A DNA stretch of 64,000 nt from Pseudoxanthomonas sp. X-1 (GCF_020042665.1 NZ_CP083376.1:3260001-3324000), one strand, 5' to 3'; numbered from the stretch's first letter, positions 19,060-29,479 are shown. Numbers and translations: made by a program. The notes: generated by a model not told the origin, from the sequence alone.

Positions 19060-20280
19060 TCAGCCGACGAACTGCGCCAGCGCCTCTTCAGCCGGTGCCG
19101 GCCGACCCGGGTAGTAGCCCTGCCCCAGGTCGCAGCCGAGCTCGCGCAGGCGGGCCCACACCGCCGAGCTCTCGATGCCTTCGGCCACCACCACCGCCTC
19201 CATGCTGTGGCCCATGTTGACGATCGACTCCACCAGCCGGCACATGCGCCGGCTTTCGATGATGTCGCGCACGAAGCTCATGTCGATCTTCAGCTCGTCC
19301 ACATGGAAATGGCGGAAGTAGGACAGCGAGGAATAGCCCACGCCGAAATCGTCCACGGCGATGCGCAGGCCCATCGCGCGCAGCCGGGTGAGCGCCTGGC
19401 CGATCTGCTGCGGGTTGTCGACGAAGGCGGTCTCGGTGACTTCCAGCACCACCTGGGCGGGGTTGACGTTCCAGATGCGCAGGGCCGAGTCCATCTGCTC
19501 GACGAAGCCCCCCGCGGTCAGCGCGATCGGCGAGACGTTCAGCGCGCACTGCAGGCCCGGGTTTCCCGCGAACACCGGCGCGCAGTGGCGCAGCGTGGCG
19601 TTGACGCTCCAGCGGGTCAGGCCGTCGATCAGGCCGGTCTGCTCGGCGGCGATGACGAACAGGTCCGGCGGCACCGGGCCCAGCACCGGGTCCTGCCAGC
19701 GCGCCAGCGATTCGAAGCCTTTCAGCGCCCCGCTCTCGAGGGCGAAGATCGGCTGCAGGTAGACCTTCAGTTCGTTGTGCTGGATCGCGCGATGCAGGTC
19801 CTCGTAGCCGACGCTGGCCCGCACCTGTCCCGCGTACAGCGCATGGTGCTCGGGCAGGTGGGCGGCGCTGGCGCAGGCCGCGTCGGCGCGCCGGCACAGC
19901 ATCTCGGCGTCGGCCGCGTCGGCGGCCATGGCCACGCCGACCGCCACGGTGACCCGCGAGGGGCGGCCACCGGCCTCCAGCGGATAGCGGAAGGCGCGTG
20001 CGATCTTGCCCGCCGCCAGCATGGCCAGGTGCTGGTCGCGCACGCCGGGCAGCAGCACGGCGAAATCGCACTCGCCGATGCGCAGCTGCACGTCGGCATC
20101 GCGCAGGCAGTTGCCCAGGCGCACGGCGAAGGCGTCGACCAGGGCGTCGCTGGCGCCGTAGCCGAACACCGCCTCGTACTCGCGCAGCCGCTGCATGCGC
20201 ACCAGCAGCAGCGCGCCGCCGGCAGCGGGCCCGGGCGCGTGGCGCGCGATGGCGTCGAACAGAAGGTCGCGATTGAGCAT
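19060..20280 (-). CDS. EAL-domain c-di-GMP phosphodiesterase with degenerate GGDEF
   Basis: This encodes 406 residues. The N-terminal GGDEF-like domain (about 1-150) has GECDF at 69-73 in place of GGDEF, so cyclase activity is not expected. The EAL domain (about 158-405) keeps the catalytic set: E190 (ESLAR), N249, E280 and E283 (LEVTE), D310-D311 (DDFG), K331 (LKID), E367 (AEGIE) and Q387 (LGQGYYPGRP). It should hydrolyse c-di-GMP to pGpG. It lies 53 bases downstream of the HD-GYP gene on the same strand, giving two c-di-GMP proteins in tandem. Confidence 0.93.
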   Translation of the reverse strand: MLNRDLLFDAIARHAPGPAAGGALLLVRMQRLREYEAVFGYGASDALVDAFAVRLGNCLRDADVQLRIGECDFAVLLPGVRDQHLAMLAAGKIARAFRYPLEAGGRPSRVTVAVGVAMAADAADAEMLCRRADAACASAAHLPEHHALYAGQVRASVGYEDLHRAIQHNELKVYLQPIFALESGALKGFESLARWQDPVLGPVPPDLFVIAAEQTGLIDGLTRWSVNATLRHCAPVFAGNPGLQCALNVSPIALTAGGFVEQMDSALRIWNVNPAQVVLEVTETAFVDNPQQIGQALTRLRAMGLRIAVDDFGVGYSSLSYFRHFHVDELKIDMSFVRDIIESRRMCRLVESIVNMGHSMEAVVVAEGIESSAVWARLRELGCDLGQGYYPGRPAPAEEALAQFVG

Positions 20281-20333
20281 GCCGGTGTCCTACCGCCCTG
20301 GCTGGCGCGACGCGGTGCCGGCCTGCGCACCGG

Positions 20334-21608
20334 TCACAGATAGAGTTCCTTGGGATCGAGCCCGTAGCTGCCCGGCTTGAGCCCCTTGCGGATGCTGATC
20401 TGCCGGTTGTCGTGCGCGCTCCAGGTCTCGCGCAGGTCCAGCGGCGCGAAGCTTTCCCGGCGCTGCTTGTCGGCATCGGTCAGCAGCATCACTTCGGGGA
20501 ACAGGCGGCGGACCGGGTTCTGCGCCACCACGATGGCCACCTCGCCGGTGGACAGCTCCACCAGGCTACCGGTGGGGTAGACGCCCAGGCACTGGACGAA
20601 CTGTTCGACCAGGTCGGGCTGGTAGGCCGTACCGCGCTGCTTGTAGAGCGCCTGCATCGCCTCGTAGCGTGACAGCGGCTCGCGGTAGGGCCGCAGGCTG
20701 GTCATCGCGTCGAACGAATCGACGATCGCCGCGATCCGCCCGAACAGCGGGATCTGCGCGCCGGTCAGCCCGGCGGGATAGCCCGAGCCGTCCTCGCGCT
20801 CGTGATGGGTCAGGATCATCTCGCGCACGACCGCGTTGGAGGCGCCGGAGGCGTCGTACAAACGCAGGCTGTGGCCCAGGTGGCTACGCAGCAGCTCCAG
20901 CTGCGCCGGCTCCAGTTCACCATCGTGCTCCAGCAGCGCCTCGGGCAGCGCGGTCTTGCCGATGTCCAGCAGCAGCCCGGCCGTGGCCAGGTCGTGCAGG
21001 GCCTCGTCCGGGAAGCCCAGGTGGCGGCCGAAGGCGGCCATGAAGCCGCAGCAGTTCACCGCGTGGCTGTAGGTGTAGCCGTCGTGGTGGCGCAGCGTTT
21101 CCAGCCAGAAGAACGCGTCGGGATTGCGCACGATGCTGTCCACCACCGGCGTCACCGCCTCCTCGACCGCCTCCACGTCCAGCCGCCCGCCGTTGCGCAG
21201 CTCGGAAATGATGCCGCCGGCGGCGCGGTCCACCGCCTCCAGTGCCTCGCTGGCGCGCGGCACCTCGTCCTGGACGCGCGCGAGGATCGGACGCGGATTG
21301 GCGCGCAGCGCGGCCAGATCGGGAATCACATAAGGCTTGCGCCGCGGCGCCGGCGGGGGCGGCGGATCCGCGGTCACCATGGGCGCGGCCGCCGGCTTGC
21401 GCAGGGCGGCATGCACGAAGGTCTCGCTCTTGGCCACATCGACGGTGACGCTGGCGCAGTACTTGGCCAGCTCGGCGATGTCGGCCGGGTTCTCGATCAG
21501 GAACCCCTCGAGCATGTACGGCGTGCCGAGCCAGTCGCGGTCGAGCCGGCTGACGTACATTCCCGGGCGCAGCTCGCCCACCTGCAGTTCGCGTTCCTCG
21601 ATCCACAT
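20334..21608 (-). CDS. HD-GYP domain protein with DUF3391 N-terminus, altered HD motif
   Basis: This encodes 424 residues from ATG 21608 (WIEERELQVGELRPGMYV), the DUF3391 domain start; an upstream in-frame ATG at 21692 would add low-complexity sequence. The HD-GYP domain spans about 150-345. H182 (SHAVN), H243, H268-H269 with the GYP signature (HHEREDGSGYP) and D297 are present. The HD doublet itself reads LLLDIGK: Leu214 replaces the metal-binding His before D215. Phosphodiesterase activity may therefore be lost or changed. A C-terminal domain of about 75 residues follows. The EAL gene is immediately downstream. Confidence 0.92.
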   Translation of the reverse strand: MWIEERELQVGELRPGMYVSRLDRDWLGTPYMLEGFLIENPADIAELAKYCASVTVDVAKSETFVHAALRKPAAAPMVTADPPPPPAPRRKPYVIPDLAALRANPRPILARVQDEVPRASEALEAVDRAAGGIISELRNGGRLDVEAVEEAVTPVVDSIVRNPDAFFWLETLRHHDGYTYSHAVNCCGFMAAFGRHLGFPDEALHDLATAGLLLDIGKTALPEALLEHDGELEPAQLELLRSHLGHSLRLYDASGASNAVVREMILTHHEREDGSGYPAGLTGAQIPLFGRIAAIVDSFDAMTSLRPYREPLSRYEAMQALYKQRGTAYQPDLVEQFVQCLGVYPTGSLVELSTGEVAIVVAQNPVRRLFPEVMLLTDADKQRRESFAPLDLRETWSAHDNRQISIRKGLKPGSYGLDPKELYL

Positions 21609-21733
21609 CCGTTGATGCCTGCCCCTCGCAGTACTCGCAGCATTCGCAGCCTTCGCAGTCCCTGCGGTCCCTGCAGTCGCATCACGCATCATGCAACCCC
21701 TCTCCCTGCACGCATCATCCCTAGACGCCGCCG

Positions 21734-21786
21734 GTCTTTCAAGAAAGACAGACTGAGCAGCCTAACGGCGCGCGCGCGTCTTTCTT
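21734..21786 (-). other. Overlapping alternative hairpins between ABC exporter and HD-GYP genes
   Basis: GTCTTTC (21734-21740) pairs with GAAAGAC (21743-21749) across two bases. AAGAAAGAC (21741-21749) can instead pair with GTCTTTCTT (21778-21786). The middle segment can thus join either partner, as in an attenuator. The block follows the ABC exporter stop and precedes the HD-GYP gene on the same strand. No clear U-run follows, so intrinsic termination is doubtful. Confidence 0.4.
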
Positions 21787-21792
21787 TAGCCG

Positions 21793-23640
<1,848 letters not shown>

Positions 23641-23740
23641 GGCAGCAGGCGAGTCTAGAGGAGTGCGGCGTGAGCCACCGCGAAGGCCAGGGCGGCGCCG
23701 CCCCTGCCCGCTCCTCAATCCTCTGCGCCGGCGTGCGGAC

Positions 23741-24220
23741 TCAGGTCAGCGCATGCTCGGCCACGATCACGCCGTTGGCGTCGGCGTACAGCCACTGCCC
23801 GGGCACGAAGGACACCCCGGCGAAGCGCACCGGCACATCGACCTCGCCCAGGCCGCGCTTCTCGGTCTTCATCGGCACGGCCGCCAGCGCCTTGATGCCC
23901 AGCGGCAGATTGGCCAGCACTTCCACGTCGCGCACGCAGCCATGCACCAGCACGCCGGACCAGCCGTTGGCCACGGCCTTCTCGGCCAGCATGTCGCCCA
24001 GCATCGCGTGGCGCAGCGAGCCGCCGGCCTCGATCACCAGCACCTTGCCGGTGCCGGCCTGTTCGACCTGCTCGCGCACGCGCGAATTGTCCTCCGGGCA
24101 GCGCAGGGTGACGATCGCGCCGCTGAAGGCCGCCGCGCCGCCGAAGTCGCGGAACAATGGCTCGGCCACCTGCACCTCGGGATGGGCGTCGCACAGTTCG
24201 GGCGTACTCCACTGGGGCAT
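23741..24220 (-). CDS. rraA: Regulator of ribonuclease E activity A (RraA family)
   Basis: This encodes 159 residues and matches RraA in length and motifs: [23 protein letters not shown] at the start, [38 protein letters not shown], and [19 protein letters not shown] at the end. RraA trimers bind RNase E and inhibit its activity in E. coli. Close relatives act as HMG/CHA aldolases, so activity should be confirmed. It is 22 bases downstream of the lpxR-like gene on the same strand. Confidence 0.93.
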   Translation of the reverse strand: MPQWSTPELCDAHPEVQVAEPLFRDFGGAAAFSGAIVTLRCPEDNSRVREQVEQAGTGKVLVIEAGGSLRHAMLGDMLAEKAVANGWSGVLVHGCVRDVEVLANLPLGIKALAAVPMKTEKRGLGEVDVPVRFAGVSFVPGQWLYADANGVIVAEHALT

Positions 24221-24242
24221 GGCGTTCTCCGCTGGGGCCGGA

Positions 24243-25280
24243 TTACAGCGCGCGGCTGATGGTGAAGCTGCCGAACACCGGCGGCTCGCTCTGGCCGTCG
24301 AACTCGCGGCTGGAATGGTAGCGCGCCACGGCGAACTTCCAGCGCCCCTTCATGACCGCCACGCCGTAGCCGACGTAGCCCACCACATCGCGCTTGTCCA
24401 CGCTGTGGCTGTCCTTCCAGGTGTTGCCGTCCAGGGTGATGTCACGCAGCACCCAGCGCACGTCGGTGGTCAGGAAGGCGTGGAAGCGCCATTCCCCACC
24501 CGGACGGGTCTGGCTGGCCGGGGCGGTGTTCTCGCCCGCCGGGCGCAGCGGGGTGCTGCCGAAGTCGTCGGGCAGGTGGCGGCCGAAGCGCAGCTCGGCC
24601 CCGCCGTTGGCGAAGGTCTGGAAGTTGCCCAGCGCCGCGCCGTAGTGCGTGATCGCATCCCAGGTCCACAGCCCCGAGCCCCAGGCGAAGCGATGCATGC
24701 GCTCATGGCGCAGCAGGAACAGCGGCTCGTCGCGCAGCTGGTTGTCCCAGCCTCGGAACTTCTTGTCGCTGAGCACCCGGTGCACCGCCTCCTGGATCTG
24801 CTTGCCGCGCGCCGACGGCCCCACCCAGCCCAGGCCGATCTGCGTGGTCTGCAGCGCGTCGCCCTTGCGCGCGTTGTAGCCAAAGGTGGCCATCAGCACG
24901 CCGGCATAGGGCCGGTCGTCCGGGATCAGGTCGCTGCGGGTGTTGTCCTTGGGCGTGTACAGCGCCTGGCCGATGTTGAAGACCATGTTCTGCTCATCGA
25001 AGCCCTCGGGCTGGATCGCGCTGAGGTAGCGATTGACCAGGCGCGCCATCCGCGGCAGGCACGGATCGTCCTGGTAGTCCTTCAGGTTGGCCGAGACCCA
25101 GCTCAGTTCGACGCCGCTGGTATAGCCCTGGTCCTGGTGATCGCCGCCGAACAGGTCGTTGTCGACGCGGAGGCTGACGGCCTTGGGAATGTCGGTGCGG
25201 GTGGGACACTGCTCCGACGTGGCCGCCTGCGCGCTGCCGCTCGCCGTGGCCGCGATCAGCAGCCAGCCTGCCTTTGACAT
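24243..25280 (-). CDS. lpxR: Outer membrane lipid A deacylase, LpxR family
   Basis: This encodes 345 residues with a signal peptide (about 1-19, [15 protein letters not shown]). LpxR-family features are clear: [17 protein letters not shown] with the active-site-type Asn41 and Asp42 and the Ser of YTSG, then [11 protein letters not shown], and AVHRVL with the probable catalytic His followed by FRGWDNQL. The family removes the 3'-acyloxyacyl group of lipid A in a calcium-dependent way. The protein is a 12-strand barrel in known members. I chose ATG 25280 for the signal peptide; the longer frame starts at 25355. It is divergent from the DUF72 gene. Confidence 0.88.
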   Translation of the reverse strand: MSKAGWLLIAATASGSAQAATSEQCPTRTDIPKAVSLRVDNDLFGGDHQDQGYTSGVELSWVSANLKDYQDDPCLPRMARLVNRYLSAIQPEGFDEQNMVFNIGQALYTPKDNTRSDLIPDDRPYAGVLMATFGYNARKGDALQTTQIGLGWVGPSARGKQIQEAVHRVLSDKKFRGWDNQLRDEPLFLLRHERMHRFAWGSGLWTWDAITHYGAALGNFQTFANGGAELRFGRHLPDDFGSTPLRPAGENTAPASQTRPGGEWRFHAFLTTDVRWVLRDITLDGNTWKDSHSVDKRDVVGYVGYGVAVMKGRWKFAVARYHSSREFDGQSEPPVFGSFTISRAL

Positions 25281-25429
25281 GGGATTCCCGCGTGAAAGTT
25301 GAGTGCAGAGAATCATGAACGGATCAGTATTGAAATTGGTGTGAAGGCTTGGCACGCAGCGTCGCGGCCATCGGTCTTCCCGACCACCCCGGCTATGCTG
25401 GCAGGCCTTCGTCCTTCCGGAGTCCCGTG

Positions 25430-26278
25430 ATGGCCCGCCGCCCCTCCGCCCCGGCCGACGCCGACCTGTTCGCCCCGCGCGTGGCCTCCAAAGGGATCCG
25501 GGTCGGCATCGGCGGCTGGGTGTTCGCGCCGTGGCGCGACAACTTCTATCCCGCCGGGCTGGTCCAGCGGCGCGAGCTGGAATACGCCAGCGCCCGCCTG
25601 AGCGCGATCGAGATCAACGGCACCTACTACGGCACCCAGCAGCCGGCCACCTATGCCAAGTGGCGCGATGCCACGCCCGAGGGCTTCGTGTTCTCGGCCA
25701 AGGCGCCCAAGCGCATCACCCAGTCGCGCAAGCTGACCGGCACGCGCGCCCAGGTGGAGGATTTCATCGGCGGCATCAGCGAACTGGGCGACAAGCTCGG
25801 CCCGCTGGTCTGGCAGTTCGAGGCCGGGCGCAGGATCGATGGCGAGCAGTTCGAAGGCTTCCTCGACCTGCTGCCGAAGAAGGCCGGCAAGCGCGCGCTG
25901 CGGCACGTGCTGGACGTGCGCGATCCGGACTTCATCACGCCGGACTTCCTGGCCCTGGTCCGCGCGCACGGCATGGGCACGGTGTTCTCCGAATCCACCG
26001 AGTATCCCTCCTTCGCCGATATCACCGGCGACTTCGTCTATGCGCGCCTGATGGCCAGCCGCAGCGACGAACCCACCGGCTACCCCGCCGCCGAACTGGA
26101 CGCCTGGGCGCGCCGCGCGCGCGCCTGGCGCGCGGGCGAGGACCCCGAAGACCTGCCGCACGTGGGCCCGACACCGGCGCCCAAGCGGCCGCGCGAGGTC
26201 TTCGTGTTCTTCATCTCCGCGGCCAAGGAGCGCAATCCGGCCGCCGCCATGGCCCTGCTGGAACGGTTGCGCGAATAA
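25430..26278 (+). CDS. DUF72 family protein
   Basis: This encodes 282 residues. DUF72 motifs include IRVGIGGWVFAPWRDNFYP, SAIEINGTYYGTQQPATYAKW, and FVFSAKAPKRITQ; the predicted fold is a TIM barrel. No biochemical role is established for the family. It starts at ATG 25430, divergent from the lpxR-like gene, and is followed after 42 bases by an EamA transporter on the same strand. Confidence 0.92.
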   Translation: MARRPSAPADADLFAPRVASKGIRVGIGGWVFAPWRDNFYPAGLVQRRELEYASARLSAIEINGTYYGTQQPATYAKWRDATPEGFVFSAKAPKRITQSRKLTGTRAQVEDFIGGISELGDKLGPLVWQFEAGRRIDGEQFEGFLDLLPKKAGKRALRHVLDVRDPDFITPDFLALVRAHGMGTVFSESTEYPSFADITGDFVYARLMASRSDEPTGYPAAELDAWARRARAWRAGEDPEDLPHVGPTPAPKRPREVFVFFISAAKERNPAAAMALLERLRE

Positions 26279-26320
26279 TCGTTTTCGCCATGGCGGGGCG
26301 GCACGGCGATAATCGCGGCC

Positions 26321-27265
26321 ATGCCCATGTCCGTCCGCCGCAAGGCCCACCTGCAAGTGCACCTGTGCGTGCTGCTGTGGGGATTCACCGCCATCCTCGG
26401 CAAGCTCATCACCCTGCCCGCACTGCCGCTGGTGTGGTGGCGCATGCTGCTGGTGGTGCTCGCCCTGGCGCTGCTGCCCGCGGTCTGGCGCGGCCTGCGC
26501 ACGATGCCGGTGCGGCGGCGCTGGGCCTATGCCGGCATCGGCGCGCTGGTGGCGCTGCACTGGCTGACCTTCTATGGCGCGATCAAGCTGGCCAACGCCT
26601 CGGTCGCGGCGACCTGCATCGCGCTGGCGCCGGCGTTCACCGCGATGATCGAGCCGTGGGTGACGCGGCGGCCGTTCGACGCGCGCGAGCTGTTCTTCGG
26701 CATCGCCACCCTGCCCGGCGTGGCGATGGTGGTCGGTGGCGTGCCGCACGAGATGCGCGCCGGCATCGTGGTCGGCGCGCTGTCGGCACTGCTGGTGGCG
26801 GTGTTCGGCTCGCTCAACAAGCGCATGGTCGAAGGCGGCGAACCGTTGACGGTCACCGCCCTGGAACTGGGTGCCGGCACCGTGCTGCTGACCGCGCTGG
26901 CGCCGCTGATGGCGCTGGTGCCCGGCTTCGGCGGCGCACTGCTGATCCTGCCCAGCCTGCACGACGCGGTGCTGCTGGTGGTGCTGTCGCTGGCCTGCAC
27001 GCTGCTGCCCTTCGCCCTGGCGCTTGTGGCCCTGCGCCAGGTCAGCGCCTACGGCATGCAGCTGGCGACCAACCTGGAGCCGGTCTACGCGATCCTGCTG
27101 GCCATCGTGCTGCTGGGCGAGCAGCGCGAACTCACGCCGATGTTCTACGGCGGCGTGGCGATCATCCTGGTCGCGGTCTTCGCCCATCCGGTGGTGGCCC
27201 GACGCAAACCGGCGGCGCATCCGGAGCTGCTGGCGACCGCCGAGGCCAAGAGCGTGGCCGACTGA
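26321..27265 (+). CDS. EamA/DMT-family transporter
   Basis: This encodes 314 residues with about ten transmembrane helices in two EamA repeats. The first repeat begins HLCVLLWGFTAILGKLI and includes VALHWLTFYGAIKLANASVA; the second ends YAILLAIVLLGEQRELT, a typical DMT signature. The substrate is unknown. Together with the upstream DUF72 gene it may form a small operon. It is convergent with the GGDEF gene, 10 bases apart. Confidence 0.93.
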   Translation: MPMSVRRKAHLQVHLCVLLWGFTAILGKLITLPALPLVWWRMLLVVLALALLPAVWRGLRTMPVRRRWAYAGIGALVALHWLTFYGAIKLANASVAATCIALAPAFTAMIEPWVTRRPFDARELFFGIATLPGVAMVVGGVPHEMRAGIVVGALSALLVAVFGSLNKRMVEGGEPLTVTALELGAGTVLLTALAPLMALVPGFGGALLILPSLHDAVLLVVLSLACTLLPFALALVALRQVSAYGMQLATNLEPVYAILLAIVLLGEQRELTPMFYGGVAIILVAVFAHPVVARRKPAAHPELLATAEAKSVAD

Positions 27266-27275
27266 GCGCGCCCGG

Positions 27276-28349
27276 CTAGGGCGCCAGCACCACGCGGTCG
27301 CGGCCGCCGCGCTTGGCCGCATACAGCGCCTGATCGGCGCGGCGGAAGGCGTCCTCGGCCGTATCGTCGCGGCGCCGGCATTCGGCCACGCCGATGCTCA
27401 CCGTCACCGGCAGGTCGACCGGCAGCGAGGTGGCCGCGGTGCGCAGGAACTCGCACTGCGCCCGCGCCTGCTCGCCGGTGCTGTCCGGGAACAGGATCAC
27501 GAACTCCTCCCCGCCATAGCGCGCGGCCATGCCGTCGGCGCTGTGCGCGCGCAGGGTGTCGGCCAGCGCCACCAGCACTTCATCGCCCGTGGCGTGACCA
27601 TGCACGTCGTTGATCACCTTGAAGTGATCCACGTCGACCACCGCGACGCTGACGCCCTTGCCCCATCCGGCCGCGTGTTGCTCCAGCGCCATGTCCAGGG
27701 CCATGGTCAGCGCGCGGCGGTTGGGCAGGCCGGTCAGCGGATCGGTGCGGGTCTGCGCGGCCAGGTCGGCGTTCTGGACTTCCAGCTCGTCCTGATACTG
27801 GCGCAGCTGCTGCTCGTACCAGTCGCGCTCGGCCATCTGCGTGGCCAGCGCGCTGGAGATGCGCCGCAGCTCCAGCAGATACATCACCTGGCGCGCCAGC
27901 GCGCGCAGCGCCTCGGCCTGCCCGGGGCTGAGCGTGCGCGGCTTGCTGTCCAGCACGCACAGCGCGCCCAGCGCCTGGCCATCGGGTGTCACCAGCGGCG
28001 CGCCGGCGTAGAAGCGCACGCCCAGCGCGCCGGTCACCAGGGGGTTGTCGAGGAAGCGCGCATCGGTGCTCGCATCGCGCACCACCGTCGTTTCCTCGGG
28101 CGCCAGGATGGCGTGGCCGCAGAAGGAAATATCGCGCCCGGTCTGCCGTGCCTCCAGTCCCTTGCGCGACTTGAACCACTGGCGATCCTCGTCGATCAGG
28201 CTGATCGCCGCGATCGGCGCATCGCAGATGCGCGCGGCGATGGTGACCAGATCGTCGTAGGCCTGTTCGCTCTCGCTGTCCAAGATGTGATAGCGCGCCA
28301 GGACGGCCTGGCGCCTGGCTTCGTCGTGCGGATGCGGGGGACTTGGCAT
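27276..28349 (-). CDS. GAF-GGDEF diguanylate cyclase
   Basis: This encodes 357 residues. The GAF domain (about 25-165) opens with ILDSESEQAYDDLVTIAARI and contains DRQWFKSRKGL and FYAGAPLVTPDGQALGALCV. A short coiled-coil (about 165-198) links to the GGDEF domain (about 200-355), with TDPLTGLPNRRAL and an intact GGEEF at 279-283. The site five residues upstream lacks the RxxD inhibitory motif, so product inhibition may be absent. It should be a cytoplasmic sensor making c-di-GMP. It follows rluF on the same strand with 91 bases between. Confidence 0.93.
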   Translation of the reverse strand: MPSPPHPHDEARRQAVLARYHILDSESEQAYDDLVTIAARICDAPIAAISLIDEDRQWFKSRKGLEARQTGRDISFCGHAILAPEETTVVRDASTDARFLDNPLVTGALGVRFYAGAPLVTPDGQALGALCVLDSKPRTLSPGQAEALRALARQVMYLLELRRISSALATQMAERDWYEQQLRQYQDELEVQNADLAAQTRTDPLTGLPNRRALTMALDMALEQHAAGWGKGVSVAVVDVDHFKVINDVHGHATGDEVLVALADTLRAHSADGMAARYGGEEFVILFPDSTGEQARAQCEFLRTAATSLPVDLPVTVSIGVAECRRRDDTAEDAFRRADQALYAAKRGGRDRVVLAP

Positions 28350-28440
28350 CCGGCGAACTTAGCCAGCGACCGTTCGTCGGACCAATCGAGGAAAGCTAAA
28401 ACCAGGCACCCTGTCACAGGGCGAACTCAGAAACGCGTGC

Positions 28441-29184
28441 TCACCATTGCGTCAGATCGGGCAGCAGGCCGCGCAGCTCGGCGTCGGTGAGGTTGCGCCA
28501 GCGCCCGGGCTTGAGCGGGCCCAGCTTGACGTTGTCGATCCGCACCCGGCGCAACTGGGTGACGCGGTAGCCGAAGGCCGCGGCCATCAGCCGGATCTGC
28601 CGGTTCAGCCCCTGGGTGAGCACGATGCGGAAGCCGAACTTGGCGATGCGCCCGGTGCGGCACGGCAGGGTCATCTGGTCGTGGATGCGCACGCCCTTGG
28701 CCATGCCGCGCAGGAACTCCTCGGTCACCGGCTTGTTGACCTCGACCAGGTACTCCTTCTCGTGGCGGTTCTCCGCGCGCAGGATCTGGTTGACGATGTC
28801 GCCGTTGCTGGTCATCAGGATCAGCCCCTCGGAGTCCTTGTCCAGCCGCCCGATCGGGAAGATGCGCTGCTCGTGGCCGACGAAGTCGACGATGTTGCCT
28901 TTGACGCTGGACTCGGTCGTGCAGGTGATGCCGACCGGCTTGTTCAGCGCGATGTAGACGTGGCGACGCCCGCTCGACCTGGACACGGTCCGCGCGCGCA
29001 GCGGCTGCCCATCGATCAGGACCACATCGTCGGGCCCCACCACCGCGCCCGTGCCGGCCGGATGCCCGTTGACCGTCACCCGCCGCTCCCCGATCAGCCG
29101 ATCGGCCTCACGCCGCGAGCAGAAGCCGGTCTCGGCGATGTGCTTGTTGAGGCGGGTGGGGGTGGGGGGGGCGGGGTCGGTCAT
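28441..29184 (-). CDS. rluF: 23S rRNA pseudouridine synthase, RluB/RluF type
   Basis: This encodes 247 residues. An S4 RNA-binding domain (about 8-68, RLNKHIAETGFCSRREADRL) precedes the catalytic RsuA/RluB-type domain with NKPVGITCTTE, the catalytic Asp115 in GRLDKDSEGL, and GLNRQIRLMAAAFGY. ITCTTE and the overall length favour RluF (U2604) over RluB, though paralogs are hard to separate by eye. The start codon at 29184 touches a run of heptanucleotide repeats, and no good Shine-Dalgarno sequence is visible upstream. Confidence 0.9.
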   Translation of the reverse strand: MTDPAPPTPTRLNKHIAETGFCSRREADRLIGERRVTVNGHPAGTGAVVGPDDVVLIDGQPLRARTVSRSSGRRHVYIALNKPVGITCTTESSVKGNIVDFVGHEQRIFPIGRLDKDSEGLILMTSNGDIVNQILRAENRHEKEYLVEVNKPVTEEFLRGMAKGVRIHDQMTLPCRTGRIAKFGFRIVLTQGLNRQIRLMAAAFGYRVTQLRRVRIDNVKLGPLKPGRWRNLTDAELRGLLPDLTQW

Positions 29185-29185
29185 G

Positions 29186-29295
29186 GTTCGGGATTCGGGA
29201 TTCGGGATTCGGGATTCGGGATTCGGGATTCGGGATTGGGGATTCGGGATTGGGGATTCGGGATTGGGGATTGGGGATTGGGGATTGGGGATTGG
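29186..29295. repeat. Heptanucleotide tandem repeat, about 15.5 copies
   Basis: Units alternate between ATTCGGG and ATTGGGG: six ATTCGGG units from 29193, then a mixed block, then four ATTGGGG units, with partial units at each end. On the minus strand this reads CCCGAAT or CCCCAAT and abuts the rluF ATG with one base between. The array occupies the place of the rluF leader and ribosome site. Copy number in such arrays can change by slippage. Confidence 0.95.
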
Positions 29296-29325
29296 CAGCG
29301 TCGCGTCAGATCGCGTGATCCGCCC

Positions 29326-29471
29326 CCTCCCTTGCGCGCAGCGCAGGGGAGGGCTGGGGAGGGGTTAGCTGTTGCTGTTGCTCTTGCTGTTGCGGTTGCC
29401 CTTTAACCCAAGCATCGCGCGGAGCGCCGAAAGCGCCCGTTCCGGCCCTCCTGCGCTGCGCGCAAGGGAGG
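29326..29471. repeat. Inverted-repeat element downstream of the DEAD-box helicase gene
   Basis: The left arm (29326-29347) begins CCTCCCTTGCGCG and the right arm (29450-29471) is its exact reverse complement over 22 bases. The 102-base interior holds five imperfect copies of a TTGCTG-type hexamer (29371-29397). The right arm ends 9 bases before the stop codon of the helicase gene (29480), so the element begins its 3' untranslated region. Similar CCCTCCC-type palindromes are frequent between genes in xanthomonads. It could be a MITE-like element or aid 3'-end stability. Confidence 0.8.
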
Positions 29472-29479
29472 CTCGAAGC

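Noticed and set aside
21609-21692. Longer N-terminus for the HD-GYP protein
   Set aside because: The extra residues are Ala/Thr/Gly-rich from short GCAG-type repeats and precede the DUF3391 start; no ribosome site supports the upstream ATG.
28409-28421. CCCTG-TCA-CAGGG hairpin after rluF as a terminator
   Set aside because: The stem is only five pairs and the T-run is displaced, so it is too weak to call.
29186-29295. Heptamer array considered as a CRISPR
   Set aside because: Units are 7 bases long and contiguous with no spacers, and no cas gene is present.
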